Of a stretch of 64,000 nucleotides of DNA, positions 1 to 9,095 are shown piece by piece; position 1 is the stretch's first letter; the number at the start of each line of letters is the position of its first letter. Location: positions 7,936,001-8,000,000 of the forward strand of contig NZ_JACHMO010000001.1 of the NCBI RefSeq assembly GCF_014205015.1, written 5' to 3'. The notes under the pieces are model-generated. The model did not search any database and was not told the DNA's origin. It saw only the letters and a program-made list of their open reading frames with translations. The stretch is from Saccharothrix ecbatanensis (GTDB lineage Bacteria > Actinomycetota > Actinomycetes > Mycobacteriales > Pseudonocardiaceae). The translations under genes and the position numbers were made by a program.

Positions 1-660
1 CTCGCCGCCCGACTCGCGCACCGCCGCCGCCAGCATCACGCCGTTCGACTCGTAGATCTGCCCCGGCGCCAACTCCACACCCGGCCCCACCAGCTCGGAC
101 CCGGTCGACAGCACCAGCACGCGCGGTCGGCGGCGGACCGGCAGCGCGCCGAACCCCAACGCCGCCGCCAACCCCAACTGCGCCGGACCGAGCACCGTGC
201 CCGCACGCAGCACCGTCGTGCCCGCCGCCACGTCGTCCGCCATCCGCCGCACGTTCGCCCCGACGGCCACCCCGCGGTCGACCCGCACCACCGACGTGCC
301 GCCGTCCGTCCACTCCACCTGCACCACGGCGTCCGCGCCCACCGGCATCGGCGCGCCCGTCATGATCCGGTGCGCCGTCCCCGGCTCCAACGGCGCCGAC
401 GACGTGCGCCCGGCGGGGATGTCGTCCGTCACCGGCAACTCCACCGGCGCCGACGCCACGTCCGCCGCGCGCACCGCGTAACCGTCCATCGCCGAGTTGT
501 CGAACGGCGGCAGCGGCACGGACGCGACCACGTCGGCGGCCAGCACCAGGCCGAGGCAGTCGCCGACGGGGGACTCCACCACCGGCATCGTCCCCAGCAG
601 CCCGGCGACGCGGGCCTTGTGATCAGCGACTCGGGTCAGCGTGTTGGACACGTGCACCAT
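1..660 (-). CDS. moeA: Molybdopterin molybdenumtransferase MoeA (partial, C-terminus outside window)
   Basis: This enzyme inserts molybdate into adenylated molybdopterin, the last step of molybdenum cofactor synthesis, in the cytoplasm. The 220 visible codons begin at ATG 660 (MVHVSNTLTRVADHK) and cover MoeA domains I and II. They include the signature FDNSAMDGYAV near residue 60, the segment AHRIMTGAPMPVGADAVVQ near residue 105, and the start of the MPT-binding domain with STGSELVGPG near residue 180. The frame stays open to the window edge, so roughly the last 45% of a usual 400-aa protein is missing. It is divergent from the AIM24 gene. A MoeA beside groEL also occurs in mycobacteria (moeA2 and groEL2). 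The other Moco genes lie at 55.8-59.7 kb. Confidence 0.92.
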   Translation of the reverse strand, partial: MVHVSNTLTRVADHKARVAGLLGTMPVVESPVGDCLGLVLAADVVASVPLPPFDNSAMDGYAVRAADVASAPVELPVTDDIPAGRTSSAPLEPGTAHRIMTGAPMPVGADAVVQVEWTDGGTSVVRVDRGVAVGANVRRMADDVAAGTTVLRAGTVLGPAQLGLAAALGFGALPVRRRPRVLVLSTGSELVGPGVELAPGQIYESNGVMLAAAVRESGGE

Positions 661-714
661 CCTGCCCGCCTCATGGCAGACTGCTGCAACCGGCTGATCA
701 CGACAGGGGGAACG

Positions 715-1359
715 TTGCAGGTCAGGACCCGTCACACCCCTACGTTCGGGGTCGCCCGACTCGTGCTCGCACCCACCGAACCGGTGCTCGTGGAGCGCTC
801 TTCCGTGCTCGCGACCAGCTACGGCGTGGGTGTCGAGACCAAGGCCAAGGCGCCCGGCCTCACCGCCGCGCTGTGCACCGCGAGCGCCGAAGGCGGCTGG
901 GTGGACGTCGCACCGGCCCTGCCCGGCGACCTGCACGTCCTCGAACTCGACGGCACCACCGGCTGGTGCGTCAGCCGCAACGCCTGGCTGGCCTCGGCCG
1001 CGACGGTCCGCATCGACCCGTCCGCCCCGCCCGTGCGGGCACTGCACGGCGGCGACAACGGCTTTCTCGCTTACGCGTTCGGCACCGGCCCCGTGGTCCT
1101 CAGCTGCTATGGCACGCTCGACGTCGTCACTTTGGAACCCGGCGAACTCGTCACCCTCGACAGCGGCCACGTCGTCGCATTCGCCGACACCGTCCAGTGC
1201 CGGCTGCGCGCCGTTTCCCCCGGCGGGCCCCAATCGGTGCGGAACGGCGAAGGACTCGTTCTCGACTTCGCCGGCCCCGGTCTGGTGCTCACCCGGACCC
1301 GCAGCCCGCGAGCATTGGCCAGTTGGTTGCGGGACAACGGATTCAGCGCCCGCCCGTAG
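715..1359 (+). CDS. AIM24 family protein (TIGR00266/DUF124-like)
   Basis: This 214-aa protein has the repetitive beta pattern and N-terminus (MQVRTRHTPTFGVARL) of the AIM24/TIGR00266 family. Bacterial members have no established biochemical function; yeast Aim24 is linked to mitochondrial inner-membrane organisation. I chose TTG 715 because an AGGGGG stretch lies 4-5 nt upstream and the family normally begins this way; ATG 673 is the in-frame alternative and adds 14 residues. There is no signal peptide or membrane helix. Internal Gly-rich strands such as AYAFGTGPVVLSCYG are typical of the fold. It sits alone between moeA (divergent) and the cold-shock gene. Confidence 0.75.
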   Translation: MQVRTRHTPTFGVARLVLAPTEPVLVERSSVLATSYGVGVETKAKAPGLTAALCTASAEGGWVDVAPALPGDLHVLELDGTTGWCVSRNAWLASAATVRIDPSAPPVRALHGGDNGFLAYAFGTGPVVLSCYGTLDVVTLEPGELVTLDSGHVVAFADTVQCRLRAVSPGGPQSVRNGEGLVLDFAGPGLVLTRTRSPRALASWLRDNGFSARP

Positions 1360-1450
1360 CGTCGTCATGACTCCATAAGGAGGTATCGGCGAACCCCCTC
1401 GTGCCTCTAGCGTGGCGGTTTGCTCAGGGTATTTCTCAAAGGAGGACGTC

Positions 1451-1657
1451 TTGGCTGTCGGCACGGTCAAGTGGTTCAACTCGGAGAAGGGGTACGGCTT
1501 CATCGCGGCCGACGGCGGGCCCGATGTCTTCGTGCACTACTCGGCGATCCAGATGGAAGGCTTCCGAACGCTGGCCGAGGGCGACCGGGTGGAGTTCGAG
1601 ATCCAGGCGGGCCGCGACGGCCGCAGCCAGGCATCGGACGTCCGGAAGGCACTGTGA
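1451..1657 (+). CDS. Cold-shock domain protein
   Basis: This is a 68-aa single-domain cold-shock protein that binds single-stranded RNA or DNA and acts as an RNA chaperone. Both nucleic-acid binding motifs are intact: RNP1 ([12 protein letters not shown], residues about 7-18) and RNP2 (VFVHYSAI, about 27-34). The start is TTG 1451, with an ideal AAAGGAGG 5 nt upstream; GTG 1412 in the same frame would add 13 unrelated residues. It differs from many actinobacterial Csp proteins in having [11 protein letters not shown], with Met in place of the usual Gly. A GC-rich hairpin follows the stop codon, so it is probably monocistronic. Confidence 0.95.
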   Translation: MAVGTVKWFNSEKGYGFIAADGGPDVFVHYSAIQMEGFRTLAEGDRVEFEIQAGRDGRSQASDVRKAL

Positions 1658-1661
1658 TCTA

Positions 1662-1691
1662 CGCCCGGCCCGCCACGCGGCGGGTCGGGCG
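1662..1691 (+). terminator. Hairpin after the cold-shock gene
   Basis: The arms CGCCCGGCCCGCC and GGCGGGTCGGGCG pair over 13 positions with one G-T wobble around a 4-nt loop, starting 4 nt after the stop codon. There is no U-tract, as is common for actinobacterial terminators. Confidence 0.6.
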
Positions 1692-1795
1692 CTTCCCCTG
1701 AGGCGGGCACCACCGGAGCGACGACGGTTGCCGGCCGGCAACGATTGCCGGGAACCCGGCGCCGGCCCCTGTACCGGGAGGTTAGGCTGCCCCGC

Positions 1796-3019
1796 GTGTC
1801 GGAGGACCTGAGCGGGCGACGGTTGGGCCATTACCGGATCGACGGGGTGCTCGGCCGGGGTGGCATGAGCGTGACCTACAAAGCCACGGACGTCCGGCTC
1901 GGTCGCAAGGTCGCCCTGAAGGTCATCGGCGAACACCTCACCGCGGACGCCGAGTTCCGGGAGCGGTTCGTCGACGAGGCCCGCAACACCTCGGCCATCG
2001 ACCACGCGAACATCGTGCCGCTCTACGACTTCGACGAGGTCGACGGGCTGCTCTACATCGCGATGCGGCTGGTCGACGGCCAGGACCTCGCGTCGCACAT
2101 CAAGGACGGCGCCCTCTCGCCCGCGCGCACCCTGACGCTGCTCGGCCAGGTCGCCGAAGCGCTCGACATGCTGCACGGCAAGGGCCTCGTCCACCTCGAC
2201 GTGAAACCGGCGAACGTGCTGGTCACGACCAAGGAAGCGGCGGGCGAGCACGTCTACCTCGCGGACTTCGGGCTGACCAGGCGCGGCGCCACCGGGCACC
2301 GCACCCGCACCGGCGACTTCCTCGGCTCACCCACCTACGCCGCGCCCGAGCACCTGCGCGGCGAACCGCTCGACGGCCGCACGGACCAGTACGCGCTCGC
2401 GTGCATGGTGTACGCCTGCCTGTCCGGACGGCCGCCGTTCCAGGGGACCGTGCAGGACGTCATCCAGGGGCACCTCGGCGCGGAGATCCCGCCGTTGACC
2501 GCGATCGTGTCGCTGCCGCCGGCCATCGACGACGTGCTGCGCAAGGGCACGTCCAAGGACCCGTCACAGCGGTACGGGTCGTGCGCGGAACTCGTCGCCG
2601 CGGCCCGTGTCGCGCTGGCCGCCGCGCCCCAGGGCACCCCGCCGCCCCGCCGTGACGCCGGCGCGCCGCCGATGGGCCCGCAGACCGGTGGCGTGCCCCA
2701 GCAGCAGCCTTACCGGCCGGCCTACCCGCAGCAGCCTCAGCCCGGTTTCCTCCAGGACCCGGTGCGGCTGCGCCCGCCGGCCCAGGTCGGCGCGAGCGCG
2801 TTCACCAGCACCGCCAAGTCCCGGCCCGCGTGGTTCGCGCCCGTCCTCGCCGGCGCGGCGGCGATCGTGCTGATCGTCGTCCTGGTGGTGATCTTCGCCC
2901 CGAAGGACGAACCGCCTCGACCGGGTGGCGGACCGGGCACCAGCCAGTCCATCGAGGTCGGGGGCACGACGAGCAGCAAACGCCTGCCCACGAGCGTCCC
3001 CGTTCGGACGTCCCGCTGA
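1796..3019 (+). CDS. Membrane-anchored Ser/Thr protein kinase (Hanks type, no PASTA)
   Basis: This 407-aa kinase has an N-terminal cytoplasmic catalytic domain (about residues 10-270), a Pro/Gln-rich linker (about 285-345), one transmembrane helix (PVLAGAAAIVLIVVLVVIF, about 352-370) and a short external tail of about 35 residues. The glycine loop (GRGGMSVTY), catalytic Lys (VALKVI), DFG, two Thr in the activation segment (RTRTGDF) and the APE motif are all present. The catalytic loop reads HLDVKPAN, so the usual Arg of HRD is Leu while Asp, Lys and Asn are kept. The tail is too short for PASTA repeats, so the external input is unknown. The start is GTG 1796; upstream codons read through unlikely GC-rich sequence. 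Targets cannot be inferred. Confidence 0.9.
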   Translation: MSEDLSGRRLGHYRIDGVLGRGGMSVTYKATDVRLGRKVALKVIGEHLTADAEFRERFVDEARNTSAIDHANIVPLYDFDEVDGLLYIAMRLVDGQDLASHIKDGALSPARTLTLLGQVAEALDMLHGKGLVHLDVKPANVLVTTKEAAGEHVYLADFGLTRRGATGHRTRTGDFLGSPTYAAPEHLRGEPLDGRTDQYALACMVYACLSGRPPFQGTVQDVIQGHLGAEIPPLTAIVSLPPAIDDVLRKGTSKDPSQRYGSCAELVAAARVALAAAPQGTPPPRRDAGAPPMGPQTGGVPQQQPYRPAYPQQPQPGFLQDPVRLRPPAQVGASAFTSTAKSRPAWFAPVLAGAAAIVLIVVLVVIFAPKDEPPRPGGGPGTSQSIEVGGTTSSKRLPTSVPVRTSR

Positions 3020-3028
3020 CCTGCTTTT

Positions 3029-3055
3029 CTTGCACTCTCCTCCGTCGAGTGCTAA
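3029..3055 (+). promoter_or_regulatory. CIRCE operator 1 (HrcA) overlapping the groEL promoter
   Basis: CTTGCACTC, nine bases, then GAGTGCTAA matches the CIRCE consensus TTAGCACTC-N9-GAGTGCTAA, with the right half perfect. A likely promoter lies inside it: -35 TTGCAC at 3030-3035 and -10 TAAACA at 3053-3058 with 17-nt spacing. HrcA bound here would occlude RNA polymerase. Confidence 0.9.
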
Positions 3056-3063
3056 ACACGGTG

Positions 3064-3090
3064 TTGGCACTCGGACCACCCGAGTGCCAA
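3064..3090 (+). promoter_or_regulatory. CIRCE operator 2 (HrcA)
   Basis: TTGGCACTC, nine bases, GAGTGCCAA. The inverted repeat extends outward to GTGTTGGCACTC/GAGTGCCAACAC (3061-3093). It lies just downstream of the predicted transcription start, so a bound repressor would act as a second block. Confidence 0.88.
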
Positions 3091-3111
3091 CACGCAGGCT
3101 GGGACTGGTGA

Positions 3112-4860
<1,749 letters not shown>

Positions 4861-4898
4861 TCGACCAGGGTCGCTGACCCGTCGATCGGCCGAAGTCA

Positions 4899-4937
4899 CG
4901 AAGGGCCCGGTTCGCCTCTGGTGAACCGGGCCCTTCG
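4899..4937 (+). terminator. Strong hairpin terminator of groEL
   Basis: The arms CGAAGGGCCCGGTTC (4899-4913) and GAACCGGGCCCTTCG (4923-4937) are a perfect 15-bp inverted repeat with a 9-nt loop, 39 nt after the groEL stop codon. Confidence 0.9.
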
Positions 4938-5422
4938 CCGTGCCCGGCATGCGGTGGAATGGGGTGGAAGTGGAATGGGGGTGGAATGGGGCGGAGCAGG
5001 AGCCGGCAGCCGACCGGATACACGATTGGGTGAGATCAGCCGCAAAGTGTACGGAAACACCGTTACCGCCCCTCGGTTAAACCAGACCGAACCCCGAACC
5101 ACCCCGGCACCCCGCCACCCCCGAACCACCCACGACCCCGAACGCCCGGCAACCCCTCCAACTCCGAAACCATCCGCGCCGCCGAACCACCTGCGACCCG
5201 AACGCCCGGCAACCCCCGGACACCCACCCCCTCCCGGTCACCCTGCTCGCCGCGCCGACCTGCTCGCTGACCCGCCTGCCCGCCGACCCGCTCGCTGCCC
5301 ACGCGTCCGCCCGTCCGCACGCCCGGCCTGTTCGCCCCGCCCGCTCACCGCCGTGCGCCGGCCCCGCCCGACTCGCCGTCACCGCCCCGCCCCGCTCGCC
5401 TACGAGGACTGGAGCCGACCAC
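4938..5422. other. Gene-free stretch with short direct repeats
   Basis: No credible gene is seen. Three perfect copies of GTGGAATGGGG lie at 4954, 4970 and 4981. From about 5080 the plus strand is strongly C-rich, and a segment GAACGCCCGGCAACCCC occurs twice (about 5138 and 5200). Open frames here are by-products of this composition. The 3' end must hold the promoter of the phosphodiesterase gene, but I cannot place it. Confidence 0.6.
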
Positions 5423-6202
5423 GTGCTCATCGCGCACCTGAGCGACCCGCACCTGCGCACCGACGCCCTGGCCGCCGAACCCGCCGCCTCCCTGCGCCTC
5501 GCGCTCGGCCGGGTGCTGGCACTGGACCCACGGCCCGACTGCGTGGTGATCACCGGCGACCTGACGGAGTACGGCGACGTCGACTCCTACGCCCAGCTCC
5601 GCGAGGTGATCGGCGCCTTCCCGCTGCCGCTCCACCTGACCACCGGCAACCACGACAACCCGGCCGCGATGCTGGACGTGTTCGGCGGCACGTCGTTCCT
5701 CGGCGGCGGGACGTCGGCGCACTACGCCGTCGCCCACCCCGGCTTCACGGTCGTCGCCCTGGACTCGTGGCGGCCGGACGGGCCTGCCGGGCAACTCGGG
5801 GACGATCAGCTGTCGTGGCTGGACGACGTCCTCGGCCAGCGCCCCGACGTGCCCGCGTTCGTGTGCCTTCACCACCCGCCGGTCGCGGTGGGTGTTCCGT
5901 TCCTTGATGGGATGCGGCTGGAGAACGGTCCGGCTCTTGGCGCTGTGCTTGCTCGTCATGGCAACGTGGCGCGGGTTCTGGCCGGTCATGTGCATCGGGC
6001 GATCAGCGTGCCGTTCGCGGGCACCTTGGTGACCGTCGCGCCGAGCACCTATCGCCAGACGTCGCTGACGCTGCGCGCGGACCGGGAGATCGGGTACCTG
6101 GCCGAGCCGACCGGGTTCCTGCTGCACGTGTCCACGGAGTCCGGGTTTGCCACGCACACCGTGCCGGTGAGCCACGCCGGTGCGTTGATCGGCGGGTTCT
6201 GA
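5423..6202 (+). CDS. Class III cyclic-nucleotide-phosphodiesterase-like metallophosphoesterase (CpdA-like)
   Basis: This 259-aa calcineurin-like phosphoesterase shows the full dinuclear metal site: DPHL (D-x-H, residues 8-10), VITGDLTEYGD (about 43-53), TGNHDN (about 74-79), CLHHPP (about 149-154) and AGHVHR (about 188-193). The arrangement is that of the CpdA/Icc cAMP phosphodiesterase subgroup, so cAMP hydrolysis in the cytoplasm is plausible but not proven. The start is GTG 5423 (MLIAHLSDPHL), with GAGGACTGGAG upstream. It is flanked by repetitive non-coding DNA on both sides and is probably monocistronic. Confidence 0.85.
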   Translation: MLIAHLSDPHLRTDALAAEPAASLRLALGRVLALDPRPDCVVITGDLTEYGDVDSYAQLREVIGAFPLPLHLTTGNHDNPAAMLDVFGGTSFLGGGTSAHYAVAHPGFTVVALDSWRPDGPAGQLGDDQLSWLDDVLGQRPDVPAFVCLHHPPVAVGVPFLDGMRLENGPALGAVLARHGNVARVLAGHVHRAISVPFAGTLVTVAPSTYRQTSLTLRADREIGYLAEPTGFLLHVSTESGFATHTVPVSHAGALIGGF

Positions 6203-6213
6203 CGGCCGGTGAG

Positions 6214-6420
6214 ATCGGCGCAGGTACGACGGCGGCCCAGGTACGACGGCGGCGCAGGTACGACGGCGGCGCAGGTACGACGGCGGCGCAGGTACGACGG
6301 CGGCGCAGGTACGACGGCGGCGCAGGTACGAAGGCGGCGCAGGTACGAATGCGGCGCAGGTACGAATGCGGCGCAGGTACGAATGCGGCGCAGGTACGAA
6401 TGCGGGTCGGTACGCATGCG
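6214..6420. repeat. 17-bp tandem repeat array (about 12 units)
   Basis: Units begin at 6224, 6241, 6258, 6275, 6292, 6309, 6326, 6343, 6360, 6377, 6394 and about 6410, each 17 bp. The core is GCGCAGGTACGACGGCG. The first seven carry GTACGAC; later ones drift to GTACGAAG and then GTACGAATGC, so variation is ordered along the array. Because 17 is not a multiple of three, coding is unlikely. There are no spacers of CRISPR type. Confidence 0.95.
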
Positions 6421-6827
6421 GGGCCGGCTGGAGGAAGGCGGGGCGGCTGAAGATCGGGGCCGGTGAGGGTGCGGCCGCGGCGATCGACCGGGCCGCCGGC
6501 GATTGACCGCTAAGTCGGTGCGGTCGTGGCCGCGCGAGGTCGCCTAGGGCGGTGATCGCAAGGGGGAGGCCGGGCTCCAGGGTGCGAGGCGGCGCCAGTC
6601 GACGAATGTGCGCCGGCGAACGGGCCGCTGACGGCGTGGGTGAGTGGTCGGTCCAGGCGGTCCAGGCGGTCCGGTTGGTCCGGTCGGTCTGGGTGACCGC
6701 GACCGTGATCGAGACGGCAACCGGCAAGCGTGACCGAGACCGAGACGGCAACCCCAGACGCCAACCGCTACCGCAACCGCAACCGCAACCGCTACCGCAA
6801 CCGCAACCGCAACCGCGCCACCGCCCG
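6421..6827. other. Intergenic DNA with further short tandem repeats
   Basis: No gene is supported. The segment 6651-6690 repeats GTCCAGGCG/GTCCGGTTG-like 9-mers. The segment 6762-6822 is a run of CGCAAC/CGCTAC hexamers, ending directly at the stop codon side of the reverse-strand gene at 6828. Confidence 0.6.
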
Positions 6828-7313
6828 CTACAACATGATCGTCGGTGTCACGACCGTCCGCCCACGCTCACCCCGGGCGTTCACCAGGTGCACCACGATC
6901 TGCGTAGTCCCGGCGGGTACGTCGGACAGGACGAAACGGCCACCGTCATCAGCCGTCGTGGTGCTCGAAGCGTGCTCCGCCACCCGCACCTCGACGGTGT
7001 GCTCACCGGCCGGCACCAACCAGCCGTCGATCCGATGTCTGGCCCCGGTCGACGTGAAGTTGACCATCAACGTCAGGTTGTCCACCGTGAACGTGATGGT
7101 CCCGGGGCTGCCACCACGCACCCCCGCGAACGAACCCGCCCGCTCCCAGCGGGCCACCTCGACGTCCAAGTTCTCCAGCGCCACCGCGAACTGGATCCGT
7201 TCGACGAGCCCCGGCGGGGGCGCGTCCAACTCGTACACCAAGCGGTTCAGTTCAGTGAGGACAGCGGTGTCCTCTTGGCCTCTGCGGTCATCGCGCGGGT
7301 CGATGTCGTTCAC
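6828..7313 (-). CDS. Conserved protein coupled to an ECF sigma factor (carboxypeptidase-regulatory-like C-terminus)
   Basis: This 161-aa soluble protein has two parts. The acidic N-terminus contains LNRLVYELDAPPPGLVERIQ and ALENLDVEVARWE, a segment I associate with small proteins encoded next to actinobacterial sigma factors. The C-terminal half is beta-rich (GEHTVEVRVAE, GRFVLSDVPAG) and resembles a carboxypeptidase-regulatory/transthyretin-like fold. There are no membrane helix and no zinc anti-sigma motif. The start is GTG 7313 with an ideal AAGGAGG 6 nt upstream; the GTG overlaps the TGA of the sigma gene (GTGA), so the two are translationally coupled. A role in modulating the sigma factor is inferred from this coupling only. 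Confidence 0.75.
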   Translation of the reverse strand: MNDIDPRDDRRGQEDTAVLTELNRLVYELDAPPPGLVERIQFAVALENLDVEVARWERAGSFAGVRGGSPGTITFTVDNLTLMVNFTSTGARHRIDGWLVPAGEHTVEVRVAEHASSTTTADDGGRFVLSDVPAGTTQIVVHLVNARGERGRTVVTPTIML

Positions 7314-7915
7314 CGCGATCCTCCTTCCGCGTCGAGATGTGTGCGCAACATCGTCAGACACCGACCCCTGGTGGGGCCGATGCTGCCGCGTGGCATGGAC
7401 AGTGCTTCTGCTACCGCGCGGTACTCCGCTCGGCCGGCCAGGACGGTGAGCCGCAGCAGCTCCTGGCACTTCTGCGACAGACGCCCGAATGCCCGCCACA
7501 GCCGGTGGTCCCGGTCGGTGACCAGGGCGGCGTCCTCGGGCAGGCCGTACTGACTTTCCAGTTGTTCCGCCAGCTCGTCGCTCAGCGCCGCTTCACGGCG
7601 AGCCGGTGTCCAGGTCCGTTGTGCCTCACGGCGCGTCGCCACGACGAGCCACCCGGCCAGCGCCCGCGGCTCGACCAGCCGGTCGAGGTGGCGCAGCAGC
7701 GCGAGCCAGACCGTCTGCACCACGTCCTCCGCGGTGTTGCGGTCCAGCCCGTGTCCGCGCGCGACGTGCCACACGAGCGGCGTCAGGTCGGCTACCAGCA
7801 CGTCGAGTGCCCGGCGGTCGCCGTCGCGCGCGGCGACGACGCAAGCGGCGTGCCGGTCCGTGCCGTCCAGACCTTCCCACGGTGGGCGCTCACCGGCCGT
7901 GCGCAGTTCTCCCAC
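7310..7915 (-). CDS. ECF-type RNA polymerase sigma factor
   Basis: This 201-aa sigma-70 family protein has only regions 2 and 4. Region 2 (about residues 25-95) contains AEDVVQTVWLALLRHLDRL. Region 4 (about 135-195) contains LSQKCQELLRLTVLAG and a helix-turn-helix around YRAVAEALSMPRGSIGPTRGRCL. The GSIGPTRGRCL motif is typical of ECF groups whose genes are followed by a small coupled protein. The start is GTG 7915 preceded by a perfect AAGGAGGTG. No classical anti-sigma gene is adjacent; the coupled 161-aa product is the only local candidate partner. Confidence 0.9.
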   Translation of the reverse strand: MGELRTAGERPPWEGLDGTDRHAACVVAARDGDRRALDVLVADLTPLVWHVARGHGLDRNTAEDVVQTVWLALLRHLDRLVEPRALAGWLVVATRREAQRTWTPARREAALSDELAEQLESQYGLPEDAALVTDRDHRLWRAFGRLSQKCQELLRLTVLAGRAEYRAVAEALSMPRGSIGPTRGRCLTMLRTHLDAEGGSR

Positions 7916-8338
7916 GTCGTCACCTCCTTCTCGGCGTCCCCCAGCCGAAGCTGATCGTCACACACCACCGCTGCCGGTGGTGCGGTGGCGGTCCGCGATG
8001 CCCCCCTCGCACCGCGGACCGCCTCCCCCCTCACTGCGGGCGACTCCCGATCGGCACCCCTCGAAGCCGACCGAGGCCACCCTTCCCCCAGCGGTCTCAG
8101 TCCGGCTCCCCGATGCCGGCGGGCCGGGCCTCGAGCCGCACGTCAGGCGGAGTGGCGCTCATGCGTTTCTCCTCTGTCGGGTCGAGGACCGGTCATCAGA
8201 TAAGGAGTGAGTAGTTCTACGCTGGATACGTCGCCTCCCGTTAACAGTTCACTGTTTGTGGTGGCGGGCTGACTGGACGCAGGCGTGAACCCCTTCAAGA
8301 CCACCCGGACGAGCTAACGCCGTCGTCAACCGCTCGGT
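7916..8338. other. Intergenic region upstream of the sigma factor and cutC
   Basis: About 420 bp between divergent genes. It must contain the sigma-factor promoter (leftward) and the cutC promoter (rightward). No gene, repeat or clear operator is recognised apart from the palindrome at its right edge. Confidence 0.5.
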
Positions 8339-8352
8339 ATGGTCTAGACCAT
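8339..8352 (+). promoter_or_regulatory. DasR-type operator (dre) at the cutC start codon
   Basis: ATGGTCTAGACCAT is a perfect 14-bp palindrome containing TGGTCTAGACCA, the core of the dre site bound by the GntR regulator DasR in actinomycetes. It abuts and partly overlaps the cutC ATG at 8351. A -10-like TATGGT (8338-8343) lies inside it, so binding should block initiation. Confidence 0.82.
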
Positions 8353-9004
8353 GCTTGAGGTCATTGCCCTGGACGCCGCCGACGCCGAGGCCGCGCAGGC
8401 CGGCGGGGCGCACCGCTTGGAACTCACCGTCGACATGGCCGCGGACGGGCTGACGCCCCCGGTCACCGTGCTGCGCGACGTGCTGGCCGCGACCGACCTG
8501 CCCGTGCGGGTCATGCTGCGCGACGCGCCCGGTTTCGCGCCCGGCGACCTGGACCGGCTCAGGAAGGACGCGGCGGCGCTGCGCGAGGCCGGTGCGTCCG
8601 AGTTCGTGTTCGGCTTCCTCGACGCGAACGCCTGGGTGGACGAAGCCGCGTGCGCGGCGCTGATCGGCGAGTTGGACGGCTGCGCGTGGACGTTCCACCG
8701 CGCGCTGGACAACTCCGCCGACCCGGAAGCGGCGTGGACGGTCGTCGCCGGACTGGGCTGCGACACGGTTCTCGCCGCCGGGAGCGCGCAGGGGGTTGCC
8801 GACGGCTTCGGGGTCCTGGAACGGTTGGCCGCACGGCAGGAAACGGTGCGACTCCTGGTCGGCGGTGGGCTGAAGGCCGAGCACGTCCCGGCGCTGAAAG
8901 CCGTTGGCGTCACGGGGTTCCACGTCGGCGGCGCGGTGCGGCCGGGCGGCTGGGGCGACCCCGTCTCCGCCGACGCGGTGCGGACCTGGGCGAATTTGGT
9001 CTAG
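8351..9004 (+). CDS. cutC: CutC family protein
   Basis: This 217-aa TIM-barrel protein of the CutC family starts LEVIALDAADAEAAQAGGA and contains HRLELTVDM, VRVMLRDAPG, FHRALDN and RLLVGGGLKAEHV, the conserved barrel-top motifs. CutC was named for copper homeostasis, but its enzymatic role is unsettled. Here both ends coincide with DasR-type operators and the next genes import and cleave chitin-derived sugars, so a role tied to amino-sugar use is a reasonable inference. ATG 8351 has no Shine-Dalgarno sequence; with the -10-like TATGGT just upstream the mRNA may be leaderless. The TAG stop lies inside the second palindrome. Confidence 0.88.
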   Translation: MLEVIALDAADAEAAQAGGAHRLELTVDMAADGLTPPVTVLRDVLAATDLPVRVMLRDAPGFAPGDLDRLRKDAAALREAGASEFVFGFLDANAWVDEAACAALIGELDGCAWTFHRALDNSADPEAAWTVVAGLGCDTVLAAGSAQGVADGFGVLERLAARQETVRLLVGGGLKAEHVPALKAVGVTGFHVGGAVRPGGWGDPVSADAVRTWANLV

Positions 9005-9007
9005 ACC
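8998..9007 (+). promoter_or_regulatory. DasR-type operator (dre) upstream of dasA, containing the cutC stop codon
   Basis: GGTCTAGACC repeats the core of the 8339 site; flanks (TT left, GC right) are less symmetric. It lies 88 bp before the dasA start codon. The TAG at 9002-9004 in its centre is the cutC stop codon. Confidence 0.8.
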
Positions 9008-9095
9008 GCTTGCCGATGCGGACATTAGCATCGCCGTTGCTTCCCTTGAAATAGCTGTTGCATATTGCGCAACGTTGCGAAAGAGGTGGCAAGTG

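Noticed and set aside
6214..6420. Possible CRISPR array
   Set aside because: Units are only 17 bp and directly contiguous with no variable spacers and no cas genes nearby.
8904..9095. 64-residue N-terminal extension of the DasA-like protein
   Set aside because: It would overlap cutC and place the lipoprotein signal internally; ATG 9096 gives a proper signal peptide.
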